Counted from the first letter of the stretch, positions 5,928-14,508 are shown. The stretch: DNA of 20,804 bases from Brevundimonas sp. (GCF_031082345.1 NZ_JAVHLH010000015.1:1-20804); one strand, 5' to 3'. Numbers and translations are program-made. The notes: generated from the letters alone by a model not told the origin.

Positions 5928-7954
5928 GCGAAGGCCGTCCGGATCAGATCGATGTAGCGCGTCATCAGCGCCAGTTCCTGGGCGTCGTCCCAGTCGCTGT
6001 GCCCGGCGTCCTCGATCTCGATCAGTTCGACCGTCTTGCCGGCTCCGCGCAGGGCGTCGCGCATCCGCCGCGACTGGATCACCGGCACGATCGGGTCGTC
6101 AACGCCGTGCACCAGCAGCACCGGGCAGGCCATCTCGGCGGCGCGGCGGCGCGGCGAGGCCGCCTCGAGCGCCGGCCCCATGGCCGCCGGGTCGCCGATG
6201 CGTTTGGTCCAGAATTCGTAGATCGGCTTGCCGGGAGTGTCGTCCTCGCGATTCTCCCAGGCCAGCATTTCCGGCAGATCCCCAACCCCGCAGATCGAAA
6301 TGGCCGCCTTGTAGAGATCCGGGCGGCGCACCGCGCCCATCAGGGCCGCGTAGCCGCCGTAGCTGGTTCCCATGATGGCGACACGGGTCGCATCCAGTCC
6401 GCGCAGGGTCGTGGCGTGGGCGACGGCGTCCTCGACGTCCTCCTGCATGCGGTCGCCCCATCGGGTCCAGCCCTGCTGCGCGAACCCGAGGCCATAGCCG
6501 CCCGAACCGCGGAAATTCGGCTGCAGCACCCACCAGCCCTGCGAGGCCAGCGCCTGGACCTGACGATCCCACGCCCGGGTGTCCCGGGCTTCGGGTCCGC
6601 CGTGGGGCAGCACCACCAGGGGGCCGGGGGCCGCGCCCACCGGCGCCGTCAGATAGGCCTCGATGGTCGCCCCGTCCCGGGTCGGCACGGCCAGGGTCTC
6701 GGCGCCTCCGAGGCGGGCCATGTCCAGTTCGCGGGTCGCGCCGACGTGAACGATCGCCTGGGCGGTGCGGTCGTAGAAGAACCACGCTCCCGGCTCGCGC
6801 GGCCCGGTGGCGTAGGCGATGAACCGGTTCCGGCTGACGTCCACGTCCGTCAGATGCACGTCACAGTCGTTGTCGAAGAAGCGGTCCAGGGCGCGATGGT
6901 GGGGCGCCAGCGCCGGTTCGCTGAACACATACTCCAGACGCTCCCCATAATAGGCCGCGCCGAGATAGAGGCCGGCCGAATCGTTGAGGCCGTACAGCAC
7001 GTCACGGCCCTCCCGGGCGTTCATGGCCGGCCCGACCCCGAGGGTCCGAAGGTCCATTTCCCGCACCACCTCGGTGTCTTCGCCCTCGGCGCGAGCGGTC
7101 ACCAGCACCACGCCGGGCCGGTCCGTTTCGCCGACCCATGAGAAGTCGGGTGCGTCGATGACCCGGTTGCGGCGGGCGAGCTTCCACTCGGTTTCGCCCG
7201 GCGCGCGGGCGTAGACGGTCTCCATGGTGCCGCGCGAATTGATGTCGTGCCGGAGGACGGCGACGCCGCCCTGGGTCTGCCAGGCGAAGGTGCCGGCCCC
7301 GCCCCGCTCGATCCGCTCGGCCGAGCCGGTGTTGACGTTGACCCGATGCAGCCCCAGCACGCCGTCCCGCTCCCAGGCGGTCATCAATACGTGGTCCGGA
7401 TCGCGCGGCAGGAGGTCGATGACCCGGCCCATGTCGACGCTGTTGCGCAGCCGCTGGCGCTGGTCCTGGAACATGACCACGGGATCGCCGCCGTCGGCGC
7501 TCACCGACAGAATGCGCCGCGAGGTGAACTCGACGCCCGCGACACGCCGGTTGGAGCCGGGGATCGAGCGCGTGCCGGTCTTCTGGGTGATCGCCACGCG
7601 CACCAGCAGGCGCTCGTCGTTGGCCCACTCCATCGCTTCGGCCTCGATCGGGCCGAGCACGATCTGGCGGCGCTGGCCCTCCGGGTCGTCGGCCTCGATC
7701 AGGTCGATCACGCCGATCGAGTCATCTCCGTCGCCCATCTGCTGCAGCGCCGCGATGCGCCGCCCCGACGGAGACAGTTTGACCTGCCGGGTCCGGGCGG
7801 GCGTGAAGAAGGTCTCGAACGGATAGGGCGTCGCCGCCTGCGCCCGTGCAATGCCGGGACGAAAGCCCGCGACGGCGGTGAGCGCGCAGACGCCGCCCAG
7901 CAGGCCGCGCCGCGATACGGCGGCCCGCGCCGCCCTTGAGAGTCCGGATTCCAC
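5924..7954 (-). CDS. Exported S9 family prolyl-oligopeptidase-type serine peptidase
   Basis: The product is about 676 residues with an N-terminal beta-propeller-like region (to about residue 420) and a C-terminal alpha/beta-hydrolase domain. The catalytic triad is visible: Ser531 in GTSYGGYAALMG, Asp620 in LVHGVDDPIVPV and His652 in DAGHSDWDD; PHGGPEARD and PNFRGSGGYG are family hallmarks. The N-terminus SRRGLLGGVCALTAVAGFRPGIARAQA looks like a twin-arginine signal, so a periplasmic or outer-envelope location is expected. The start is uncertain: GTG at 7954 has GGGGGC upstream and gives a sensible signal peptide, while a TTG at 8002 would add 16 residues. Peptidases of this group usually cleave short peptides or act as dipeptidyl/acylaminoacyl peptidases; the specificity is not readable here. 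Confidence 0.9.
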   Translation of the reverse strand: MESGLSRAARAAVSRRGLLGGVCALTAVAGFRPGIARAQAATPYPFETFFTPARTRQVKLSPSGRRIAALQQMGDGDDSIGVIDLIEADDPEGQRRQIVLGPIEAEAMEWANDERLLVRVAITQKTGTRSIPGSNRRVAGVEFTSRRILSVSADGGDPVVMFQDQRQRLRNSVDMGRVIDLLPRDPDHVLMTAWERDGVLGLHRVNVNTGSAERIERGGAGTFAWQTQGGVAVLRHDINSRGTMETVYARAPGETEWKLARRNRVIDAPDFSWVGETDRPGVVLVTARAEGEDTEVVREMDLRTLGVGPAMNAREGRDVLYGLNDSAGLYLGAAYYGERLEYVFSEPALAPHHRALDRFFDNDCDVHLTDVDVSRNRFIAYATGPREPGAWFFYDRTAQAIVHVGATRELDMARLGGAETLAVPTRDGATIEAYLTAPVGAAPGPLVVLPHGGPEARDTRAWDRQVQALASQGWWVLQPNFRGSGGYGLGFAQQGWTRWGDRMQEDVEDAVAHATTLRGLDATRVAIMGTSYGGYAALMGAVRRPDLYKAAISICGVGDLPEMLAWENREDDTPGKPIYEFWTKRIGDPAAMGPALEAASPRRRAAEMACPVLLVHGVDDPIVPVIQSRRMRDALRGAGKTVELIEIEDAGHSDWDDAQELALMTRYIDLIRTAFA

Positions 7955-8017
7955 TGGTAAGCCCCCTACTGCCCCGGCCCAATCAACCCGCCGTTGATTC
8001 AACCGTCAAGCTTCGGC

Positions 8018-9004
8018 CTACAACATCGAGGGAATCACCCGGTCGGGCGGGCGGTGGCCGTTCTGGAAGGTGAGGATGTTGGCGATCACCCGGTCGCCCA
8101 TGTCCTGCCGGGCCTCGATCGTCGCCGAGCCGAGGTGGGGCAGCAGCACGACATGGGCGTGGCCCAGCAGGCCGGGATGGATGGCGGGCTCGTGCTCATA
8201 GACGTCCAGACCGACGCCGGCGATGGCCCGCCGCGCCACGGCGTCGGCCAGGGCCGCTTCGTCGATCAGGTCGCCGCGGGCGGTGTTGATCAGCAGGGCG
8301 TGCGGCTGCAGCCGGGCCAGACGTTCGGCCGACAGCAGGTGATAGGTTTCCTTCGTCGCCGGGCAGTTCAGCGAGATGATGTCCATCCGCGCCAGCATCT
8401 GGTCCAGATCGTCCCACCAGGTCGCCCCCAGCTCTTCCGCGATCATCTCCGGGACCGGTTTGCGGTTGTGGTAGTGGACCTGCATGCCGAAGGCCTTCGC
8501 CCGCCGCGCCAGGGCCTGGCCGATGCGGCCCATGCCGACGATGCCCAGCCGCTTGCCCCACAGCTTGCGCCCCGTCATCCAGGTCGGGGTCCAGCCCTCG
8601 AAGCGGCCTTCCGCGACCACCTGGGCGCCCTCGACGATGCGCCGGCTGACAGCGAGGATCAGCCCCATGGCCAGGTCGGCGGTGTCCTCGGTCAGCACGC
8701 CCGGCGTATTGGTGACGATCAGGCCGCGCCCCACCGCCGCCTCGACGTCGATGTGATCCACGCCGGCGCCGAAATTGGCGATCATCTTCAACTGCTCGCC
8801 GGCCCCCGCGATCAGCGTCGCATCGATCCCGTCGGTGATGGTCGGGACCAGGACGTCGGCGCGTTGCACCGCCGCCTCCAGCGCGGCCCGGTCCATCGGC
8901 GTGTCGGTCAGGTTCAGCTCGGCGTCGAACAGCTCGCGCATGCGCGTCTCGACCGCGTCCGGCAACCGTCTGGTTAACACGACCTTAAGCCTGGGCGCGG
9001 ACAT
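8018..9004 (-). CDS. D-2-hydroxyacid dehydrogenase (glyoxylate/hydroxypyruvate reductase, D-glycerate dehydrogenase)
   Basis: A 328-residue NAD(P)-dependent reductase of the D-isomer-specific 2-hydroxyacid dehydrogenase family, cytoplasmic. The order is N-terminal catalytic lobe, then the Rossmann lobe with KRLGIVGMGRIGQALARRAKAFG. Catalytic residues are Arg243 in NTARGDLIDE, Glu272 in DVYEHEP and His290 in LPHLGSAT; NFGAGVDHIDV and NTPGVLTEDTADLAMGL are also typical. The likely reaction is glyoxylate to glycolate and hydroxypyruvate to D-glycerate. The ATG at 9004 is preceded by a TCGAAG-C-CTTCGA palindrome rather than a clear ribosome-binding site. The first codons contain rare A+T-rich triplets that form a CtrA-like site. 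It is divergent from the SH3 gene, 45 bp away. Confidence 0.92.
   Translation of the reverse strand: MSAPRLKVVLTRRLPDAVETRMRELFDAELNLTDTPMDRAALEAAVQRADVLVPTITDGIDATLIAGAGEQLKMIANFGAGVDHIDVEAAVGRGLIVTNTPGVLTEDTADLAMGLILAVSRRIVEGAQVVAEGRFEGWTPTWMTGRKLWGKRLGIVGMGRIGQALARRAKAFGMQVHYHNRKPVPEMIAEELGATWWDDLDQMLARMDIISLNCPATKETYHLLSAERLARLQPHALLINTARGDLIDEAALADAVARRAIAGVGLDVYEHEPAIHPGLLGHAHVVLLPHLGSATIEARQDMGDRVIANILTFQNGHRPPDRVIPSML
8974..8988. promoter_or_regulatory. CtrA-type binding site inside the 5' end of the reductase gene
   Basis: TTAACACGACCTTAA fits the full CtrA site TTAA-N7-TTAA of Caulobacterales. It falls at codons 6-11 of the minus-strand reductase gene and about 60 bp upstream of the divergent SH3 gene start. 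TTAA is rare in this G+C-rich window, so two copies at the right spacing are unlikely by chance. Confidence 0.5.
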
Positions 9005-9017
9005 TCGAAGCCTTCGA
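9005..9017. repeat. Small palindrome abutting the reductase start codon
   Basis: TCGAAG-C-CTTCGA is a perfect 6+6 inverted repeat immediately upstream of the minus-strand ATG (9004). It takes the place where a ribosome-binding site would lie, so it could be an operator or a 5' hairpin. Confidence 0.4.
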
Positions 9018-9021
9018 TTTC

Positions 9022-9053
9022 ACGGACGCACCAGTGTACGGACGCCCCAGTGT
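9022..9053. repeat. Tandem 16-bp direct repeat between divergent genes
   Basis: Two adjacent 16-mers, ACGGACGCACCAGTGT and ACGGACGCCCCAGTGT, differ at one base. The second contains the GTG start codon of the SH3 gene (9050-9052). They occupy most of the 45-bp divergent spacer. Confidence 0.75.
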
Positions 9054-9610
9054 CTAGCAAAGCCCGTCCCCGCTTCCAAAGGCTGGCTGTGACCGCCGCC
9101 GCCGTCTGCGCGGCGGCGCTGACGGGGGCCGCCCAGACCATGCCCGACGGCCGCCCGACGCCGAGCGGCCAGCCGGTGCCGCGCTGGCTGTCGCTGAAGT
9201 CGTCCGAGGTCCACGCTCGCTTCGGCCCCGGTCTCGACCACCGCATCCTGTGGGAATACCGCGTCTCGGGCCTGCCGGTGCAGGTCATCGCCGAGACCAC
9301 GGAATGGCGGAAAATCTGCGACCCAGAGGGGGCTGTGGCCTGGGTCCATCGCAGCGTGGTGTCGAGCCGACGCAGCGTCTTCAACGCCTCGGACGAGGAA
9401 ATTCCCGTTCGTTCGGGCCGCTCGGAGACCTCGCCGGTCCGCGCCCGCCTGTCGCCGCGCTCGCTGGTGGCCATGGACGAATGCGAGGAGGGCTGGTGCC
9501 GGATCCGGGCCGGGCGTCTGCGCGGCTGGGTGCGGCAGGCGGACGTCTTCGGCGCCCAGGAGCGGCCGCTGTGCAATGCGGCGCGGCCGGCGGGGACCGG
9601 TCGTCGCTGA
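9050..9610 (+). CDS. Exported protein with bacterial SH3-like domains (SH3_4/DUF1058 type)
   Basis: A 186-residue product with an N-terminal export signal (RLAVTAAAVCAAALTGAAQ). Two SH3-like stretches follow. The first, about residues 46-110, has LKSSEVHARFGPGLDHRILWEYRVSGLPVQVIAET and WRKICDPEGAVAWVHRSVVSSRRSV, the hallmark of the SH3_4 family. The second, about 115-170, ends CEEGWCRIRAGRLRGWVRQADVFG. Such domains usually bind cell-wall peptides or stabilise envelope proteins; the actual role is unknown. The start is taken as GTG at 9050 because it gives a complete signal peptide, but no strong ribosome-binding site is seen. fabA follows 96 bp downstream on the same strand. That gap has TTGAGC...TAACCC at 9619-9647 overlapping a GAGCCGGCTC palindrome, a weak promoter possibility. 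Confidence 0.8.
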   Translation: MSSKARPRFQRLAVTAAAVCAAALTGAAQTMPDGRPTPSGQPVPRWLSLKSSEVHARFGPGLDHRILWEYRVSGLPVQVIAETTEWRKICDPEGAVAWVHRSVVSSRRSVFNASDEEIPVRSGRSETSPVRARLSPRSLVAMDECEEGWCRIRAGRLRGWVRQADVFGAQERPLCNAARPAGTGRR

Positions 9611-9706
9611 CAGCGGTGTTGAGCCGGCTCGCGTGCTCGTGTAACCCGACGGCCACACCGGCCTTGAGCGGCGTCCGCGCCGCCGGCCCCTGAACTGCGA
9701 GCGCCC

Positions 9707-10237
9707 GTGACCCAGACCGATCGTCCCTCCTCGTTCGACTATGAGGCGCTGCTGGCCGCGGGCCGGGGCGAACTGTTCGGCGAGCGGAATGCGAAGCTGC
9801 CGGCCCCGCCGATGCTGATGTTCGACCGCATCACCACGATCAACGCGGACGGCGGCGCCCACGGCAAGGGCTATATCGAGGCCGAGCTGGATATCCATCC
9901 GGACCTCTGGTTCTTCCAGTGCCACTTCATCGGCGATCCGGTCATGCCGGGCTGCCTCGGCCTCGACGCCATGTGGCAGCTGGTCGGATTCTACCTCGGC
10001 TGGATCGGCGGGCCGGGCCGCGGCCGGGCGCTGGGCGTCGGCGAGGTCAAATTCACCGGCCAGGTCACGCCGGACGTCAAGAAGGTGGTCTACAAGATCG
10101 ACCTCAAGCGGGTCATCAACCGCCGCCTGGTCATGGGCATCGCCGACGGGGTTCTCGAAGCCGACGGCGTCCCCATCTATACGGCGACCGATATGCGCGT
10201 CGGCCTGTTCGGGGCTTCGGAACCCGTCGGCGGCTGA
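9707..10237 (+). CDS. fabA: 3-hydroxydecanoyl-ACP dehydratase/isomerase FabA
   Basis: This dimeric hot-dog-fold enzyme dehydrates 3-hydroxyacyl-ACP and isomerises trans-2-decenoyl-ACP to cis-3-decenoyl-ACP, the entry to anaerobic unsaturated fatty-acid synthesis. The 176-residue product has PPMLMFDRI, then [23 protein letters not shown] with catalytic His73 and Asp87, then GEVKFTGQV and [23 protein letters not shown], as in E. coli FabA. The start is GTG at 9707, giving the usual length and N-terminus ([16 protein letters not shown]); the ribosome-binding site is weak. fabB follows 57 bp downstream, the normal partner arrangement. Confidence 0.97.
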   Translation: MTQTDRPSSFDYEALLAAGRGELFGERNAKLPAPPMLMFDRITTINADGGAHGKGYIEAELDIHPDLWFFQCHFIGDPVMPGCLGLDAMWQLVGFYLGWIGGPGRGRALGVGEVKFTGQVTPDVKKVVYKIDLKRVINRRLVMGIADGVLEADGVPIYTATDMRVGLFGASEPVGG

Positions 10238-10294
10238 CCCCATTCCAAGACCGCGGCCAACGCGGCGAATAGCGTTCAAGAAGGAAACCACACC

Positions 10295-11524
10295 ATGCGG
10301 CGTGTCGTCGTCACCGGACTGGGTATCGTCTCATCCATCGGCACCGGCCAGGACGAGGTCGCGGCCTCCCTGCGCGAGGCGAAGTCGGGCGTTCAGCACG
10401 CCGCCGACCACGCCGCGCACGGCTTCCGCTCGCAGGTCTGGGCCCCGCCGTCGCTCGGCGTGACGGCCGAGGACTGGGCTCCGCACGTCGACCGCCGCGC
10501 CGCCCGCTTCCTCGCCAACGGCACCGCCTGGGGCCACATCGCCTTCGAGGAGGCGCTGAAGGATTCCGGCCTGAGCCCCGAAGAGATCAAGGACGAGCGC
10601 ATCGGCCTGATCGTCGGCGAGGGCGGCCCCTCGACCCAGGTCATCCTGCAGGCGGCCCAGACCACCATCGAAAAGGGCTCGCCCAAGCGCATCGGCCCGT
10701 TCGCCGTGCCCAAGGCCATGGCCTCCGGCCCCTCGGCCGTGCTGGCCACCTGGTTCCAGCTCAAGGGCATCAACTATTCGATCAGCTCGGCCTGCGCGAC
10801 CAGCGCCCACTGCATCGGCGCGGCCGCCGAGCAGATCGCCTGGGGCAAGCAGGACGTGGTCTTCGCCGGCGGCGTCGAGGACATCGACTGGTCCATGTCC
10901 AACATGTTCGACGCCATGGGCGCCATGTCCTCGAACTTCAACGAAACCCCGGCCACCGCCAGCCGGGCCTATGACAAGGATCGCGACGGCTTCGTCATCG
11001 CCGGCGGGGCGGGCATCGTGGTGCTGGAAGAATACGAGCGGGCCAAGGCGCGCGGCGCGACCATCTACGCCGAGGTCACCGGCTACGGCGCCAACTCCGA
11101 CGGCTACGACATGGTCGCCCCCTCGGGCGAGGGCGCCGAGCGCTGCATGAAGATCGCCCTCGAAATGGCCGGCAATCCCAGGATCGACTACCTGAACCCG
11201 CACGGCACCTCGACGCCCGTGGGCGACTCCAAGGAGATGGGCGCGGTGCGCAACGTCTTCGGCGACGACCTGCCGATGATCTCCTCGACCAAGTCGCTGA
11301 CGGGCCATTCGCTCGGCGCGGCGGGGGCGCAGGAGGCGATCTACTGCCTCTTGATGATGAAGCACGGCTTCGCCGCCGAGAGCGCCCACATCGAAACCCT
11401 CGATCCCGAGTTCGAGGGCATGCCGATCCTGCGCCAGCGCCACGACGGCGAGCTGAAGCACGTCATGTCCAACTCGTTCGGGTTCGGCGGGACCAACGGC
11501 ACGTTGATCCTCTCGAAGGTCTGA
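10295..11524 (+). CDS. fabB: Beta-ketoacyl-ACP synthase I FabB
   Basis: This condensing enzyme elongates the cis-unsaturated intermediates made by FabA. The 409-residue product starts [15 protein letters not shown] and has the thiolase-fold catalytic triad: Cys167 in [12 protein letters not shown], His303 in [11 protein letters not shown] and His338 in [15 protein letters not shown]. The C-terminus [17 protein letters not shown] is standard. The residues match E. coli FabB Cys163/His298/His333 with a small offset. The ATG start has AAGGAAA about 8 nt upstream. In many alphaproteobacteria fabI follows directly; here an antiporter gene comes between. Confidence 0.97.
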   Translation: MRRVVVTGLGIVSSIGTGQDEVAASLREAKSGVQHAADHAAHGFRSQVWAPPSLGVTAEDWAPHVDRRAARFLANGTAWGHIAFEEALKDSGLSPEEIKDERIGLIVGEGGPSTQVILQAAQTTIEKGSPKRIGPFAVPKAMASGPSAVLATWFQLKGINYSISSACATSAHCIGAAAEQIAWGKQDVVFAGGVEDIDWSMSNMFDAMGAMSSNFNETPATASRAYDKDRDGFVIAGGAGIVVLEEYERAKARGATIYAEVTGYGANSDGYDMVAPSGEGAERCMKIALEMAGNPRIDYLNPHGTSTPVGDSKEMGAVRNVFGDDLPMISSTKSLTGHSLGAAGAQEAIYCLLMMKHGFAAESAHIETLDPEFEGMPILRQRHDGELKHVMSNSFGFGGTNGTLILSKV

Positions 11525-11583
11525 ACCGCAACCGGGGCGGCGCCGACGCGCTATAGTCGGCTTCCAGACAGACGGAGCCGTTC

Positions 11584-12822
11584 CTGACCTTCGATCCCTA
11601 CATCCTGTTCCTGCTCGGCCTCGGCGGGGTGGTCCTGCTGGTGTCCTGGGCCCCGGTGGGGCTGAAGCGGCTGCCGCTGACCCTGGCGATCCTGTGCGTG
11701 GCGCTGGGCGTGCTGGTGTTCAGCACCGGCCTGCTGGCCTTCGATCCCGACCCGCGCACCTGGGACACCCTGACCGAACGGCTGGCGGAGCTGGTGGTCA
11801 TCATCAGCCTGATGGGCGCCGGACTGAAGCTGGACCGTCCCCCCGGCTGGCGAAAATGGTCGACGACATGGCGGCTGCTGATCGTGGCCATGCCCCTGAC
11901 CATCGCGGCGACGGCGTTTCTGGGCTGGGCCGGGCTCGGCTTCAGCCTGGCCATGGCCCTTCTGTTCGGAGCCAGCATGGCGCCGACCGACCCGGTGCTG
12001 GCCGCCGACGTCCAGGTCGGCCCACCAAAATCCGGCGACGAGGACGAGGTCCGCTTCGGCCTGACCTCCGAGGCCGGGCTGAATGACGCGCTCGCCTTCC
12101 CCTTCGTCCATCTGGCCATCCTCGCCGCCGCCGGGGGGCTGGCGACCCAGGGTGGCCTGGCCGACTGGCTCACCATCAAGGTCGGCTGGAAGCTGCTGGC
12201 CGGGCTCGGGGCCGGCTGGCTGATCGGCAGGATCCTCGGCCACCTGCTGTTCAAGAGCCAGCGCGGCCTGTCGAAGCTCGGCGACGGACTGATCGCCCTG
12301 GCCGCCACCCTGCTCGCCTACGCCCTGACCGAACTGGTCCACGGCTACGGCTTTCTCGCCGTCTTCGTCTGCGCCGTGACCATCCGCGCCTCGGAACGGG
12401 ACCACGACTTCCATCAGGAGATGCACGACTTCTCCGACCAGATCGAACGGCTGCTGATGATGCTGCTGCTGGTGCTGTTCGGCGGGGCCCTGGCCAATGG
12501 CCTGCTGTCCAGCCTGACCTGGACCGACGCCCTGGTCGGCCTGGCGGTGGTGTTCGTGGTGCGGCCGGTCGCCGGCCTGATCGCCATGGCCGGTTCGGGC
12601 CAGCCGTGGCGCGAGCGGCTGCTGCTGGCCTTCCTCGGCATCCGCGGGGTCGGTTCGGTCTACTACCTCGCCTACGGCATCAACCACGGCGATTTCGGCG
12701 ACAGCGAGCGGATCTGGGCCGTGGTCGGCTTCATCATCCTGCTGTCGATCATCGTGCATGGCGTCACCGCGACGCCGCTGCTGGCGCGGCTGGCGCGTCG
12801 GCGCGCGGCCGGGGACGCCTGA
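11584..12822 (+). CDS. CPA1-type cation/proton antiporter, probably starting at CTG
   Basis: An inner-membrane transporter of about 412 residues with a dozen or so hydrophobic segments. It carries the CPA1 signatures ASMAPTDPVLAADVQVG and LTSEAGLNDALAFPFVHLAIL (the Asn-Asp pair of electroneutral Na+(K+)/H+ exchangers), and a C-terminal FLGIRGVGSVYYLAYG. It probably exchanges Na+ or K+ for H+. Start: the frame is open from a TAG at 11554, and the only usable start giving a full first membrane segment (MTFDPYILFLLGLGGVVLLVSW) is CTG at 11584, with GGAG 6 nt upstream. A GTG at 11629 would cut into that segment and has no good ribosome-binding site. It lies between fabB (59 bp) and fabI (118 bp), all on one strand. 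Confidence 0.85.
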   Translation: MTFDPYILFLLGLGGVVLLVSWAPVGLKRLPLTLAILCVALGVLVFSTGLLAFDPDPRTWDTLTERLAELVVIISLMGAGLKLDRPPGWRKWSTTWRLLIVAMPLTIAATAFLGWAGLGFSLAMALLFGASMAPTDPVLAADVQVGPPKSGDEDEVRFGLTSEAGLNDALAFPFVHLAILAAAGGLATQGGLADWLTIKVGWKLLAGLGAGWLIGRILGHLLFKSQRGLSKLGDGLIALAATLLAYALTELVHGYGFLAVFVCAVTIRASERDHDFHQEMHDFSDQIERLLMMLLLVLFGGALANGLLSSLTWTDALVGLAVVFVVRPVAGLIAMAGSGQPWRERLLLAFLGIRGVGSVYYLAYGINHGDFGDSERIWAVVGFIILLSIIVHGVTATPLLARLARRRAAGDA

Positions 12823-12940
12823 CGCTTCCCCCCGAAAGCGGGCGCTGCTAACCCTCCGCACACGGCCTCAGGCCAATCAGACCGGCCTCAAGCAGCGAGC
12901 AACCGCGTTGCGAGCGATAGGCCCCAAAAGGAGACGGACC

Positions 12941-13762
12941 ATGGCGAGCGAGAGCGGCTGGAACATGCCCACGGGCGACCTGATGAAGGGCAAGAAGGGC
13001 CTGATCATGGGGGTCGCCAACAGCAACTCCATCGCCTGGGGCATCGCCTCCCAGCTGGCCGCCCAGGGCGCCGAACTGGCCTTCACCTATCTCGGCGAGG
13101 GGCTGGAGCGCCGCGTGCGCCCGCTGGCCGAGAGCGTCGGGGCGAAGCTGCTGATCCAGGCCGACGTCACCGACGACGCCTCGATGGACGCCGCCTTCGC
13201 CGAGCTGGAGAAGGAATTCGGCACGATCGACTTCGTGGTCCACTCCGTCGCCTTCGCCAACAAGGACGAGCTCAAGGGCAGTTTCGTCGACAACACCAGC
13301 CGCGACAGCTTCCTGCTGGCCATGAACATCTCGGCCTTCAGCTTCGTCGACGTGGCCAAACGCGCCTCGAAGCTGATGCCCAACGGCGGCTCGCTGGTGA
13401 CCATGACCTACCTCGGCTCCGAGCGGGCCATCCCCAACTACAACACCATGGGCGTGGCCAAGGCGGCGCTGGAGGCGGCGACCCGCTACATCGCCCGCGA
13501 CCTGGGGCCGAAGGGCATCCGCTGCAACGCCATCTCGGCGGGGGCCATGCGCACCCTGTCGCTGGCCGGCATCTCGGGCGGCCGCGGCATGATCGCCCAG
13601 GGCCGCGCCATGTCGGCGATGAAGGAGGACACCTCCATGGAAGGCGTCGCCGGCTGCGCCCTGTGGTTGTGCTCCGACCTCGGCCTGTCGACCACCGGCG
13701 AGATCATCCACGTCGACGCCGGCTTCCACATGATGGGCCTGCCGGACGGCGAGGAGGGCTGA
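12941..13762 (+). CDS. fabI: Enoyl-ACP reductase (NADH) FabI
   Basis: A 273-residue member of the short-chain dehydrogenase superfamily that performs the last reduction of each fatty-acid elongation cycle; it is the triclosan-target type. It has GKKGLIMGVANSNSIAWGIA (nucleotide-binding), DFVVHSVAFA, and the active site MTYLGSERAIPNYNTMGVAKAALE with Tyr157, Tyr167 and Lys174 (Tyr-x6-Lys), then GIRCNAISAGAMRTLSLAGI. The start is ATG 12941 with AAAAGGAG about 7 nt upstream; longer in-frame readings from 12758 run through the antiporter gene and are discarded. The 118-bp upstream gap holds AGGCC...GGCCT (12870-12888), a possible hairpin, but no clear promoter. It is convergent with rph, 9 bp apart. 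Confidence 0.96.
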   Translation: MASESGWNMPTGDLMKGKKGLIMGVANSNSIAWGIASQLAAQGAELAFTYLGEGLERRVRPLAESVGAKLLIQADVTDDASMDAAFAELEKEFGTIDFVVHSVAFANKDELKGSFVDNTSRDSFLLAMNISAFSFVDVAKRASKLMPNGGSLVTMTYLGSERAIPNYNTMGVAKAALEAATRYIARDLGPKGIRCNAISAGAMRTLSLAGISGGRGMIAQGRAMSAMKEDTSMEGVAGCALWLCSDLGLSTTGEIIHVDAGFHMMGLPDGEEG

Positions 13763-13771
13763 GGCCCTCCG

Positions 13772-14497
13772 TTACCGCCCCAGCGCCGCCCGCTGCAGGG
13801 CGAACAGTTCCGCGCAGCCGCCTTCGGCCAGCTGGAACAGGCGGTCGAACTCGCTCCGGGTGAAGCCGCGCTTCTCGCCCGTGGCCTGGATCTCGACGAT
13901 GGTCCCCGAGCCGGTCAGGACGAAGTTGGAATCGGCCTCGGCGGTGGAATCCTCCTCGTAGTCGAGGTCCAGCACCGGCTGGTCGCTGCACACGCCGCAC
14001 GACACCGCCGCGACCTGGTCGAGGATCGGATCGGCCTTCAGCACCCCCTCGGCGCGCAGGTAGTCGAAGGCCGAGGCCATGGCCACCCAGGCCCCGGTGA
14101 TCGCCGCCGTGCGGGTGCCGCCGTCGGCCTGGACCACGTCGCAGTCCAGCACCACCTGCCGCTCGCCCAGCGCCTTGAGGTCGACCACGGCCCGCAGCGA
14201 GCGGCCGATCAGCCGCTGGATCTCCTGCGTCCGGCCGGTCTGCTTGCCAGCCGCCGCCTCGCGCCGGCCGCGGGTGTGGGTGGCGCGCGGCAGCATGCCG
14301 TATTCCGCCGTCACCCAGCCCTGCCCCTTGCCGCGCATCCAGCCCGGGACGTTCTCCTCGACCGAAGCCGTCACCAGCACCTTCGTATGGCCGAAGGTCA
14401 CCAGGCACGAGCCCTCGGCGTAGCGGTTGACGCCGGTCTCCAGCGTCACGGCGCGGAGCTGTTCGGGGGCGCGTTCGGAGGGACGGGCGGCGGTCAT
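13772..14497 (-). CDS. rph: Ribonuclease PH
   Basis: A phosphorolytic 3'-5' exoribonuclease that trims the 3' ends of tRNA precursors; it works as a hexamer. The 241-residue product has [27 protein letters not shown], then the family hallmark [43 protein letters not shown] spread over residues near 60-105, then [20 protein letters not shown], and the acidic metal/active site [17 protein letters not shown]. The ATG at 14497 gives the usual length. It is divergent from hrcA across 129 bp, an arrangement common in alphaproteobacteria. Confidence 0.97.
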   Translation of the reverse strand: MTAARPSERAPEQLRAVTLETGVNRYAEGSCLVTFGHTKVLVTASVEENVPGWMRGKGQGWVTAEYGMLPRATHTRGRREAAAGKQTGRTQEIQRLIGRSLRAVVDLKALGERQVVLDCDVVQADGGTRTAAITGAWVAMASAFDYLRAEGVLKADPILDQVAAVSCGVCSDQPVLDLDYEEDSTAEADSNFVLTGSGTIVEIQATGEKRGFTRSEFDRLFQLAEGGCAELFALQRAALGR

Positions 14498-14508
14498 GAT
14501 CGATTTCC

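Noticed and set aside
11551..12861. A 436-codon minus-strand open frame opposite the antiporter
   Set aside because: Gln/His/Gly-rich translation typical of the complement of hydrophobic membrane-protein codons; no motif.
12758..12940. Upstream in-frame extension of fabI
   Set aside because: It overlaps the antiporter gene, lacks family similarity, and the ATG at 12941 has a strong ribosome-binding site.
14461..14476. Second SOS-box-like GTTC...GTTC
   Set aside because: The two GTTC halves are 8 bp apart instead of 7, and the site lies inside the rph coding region.
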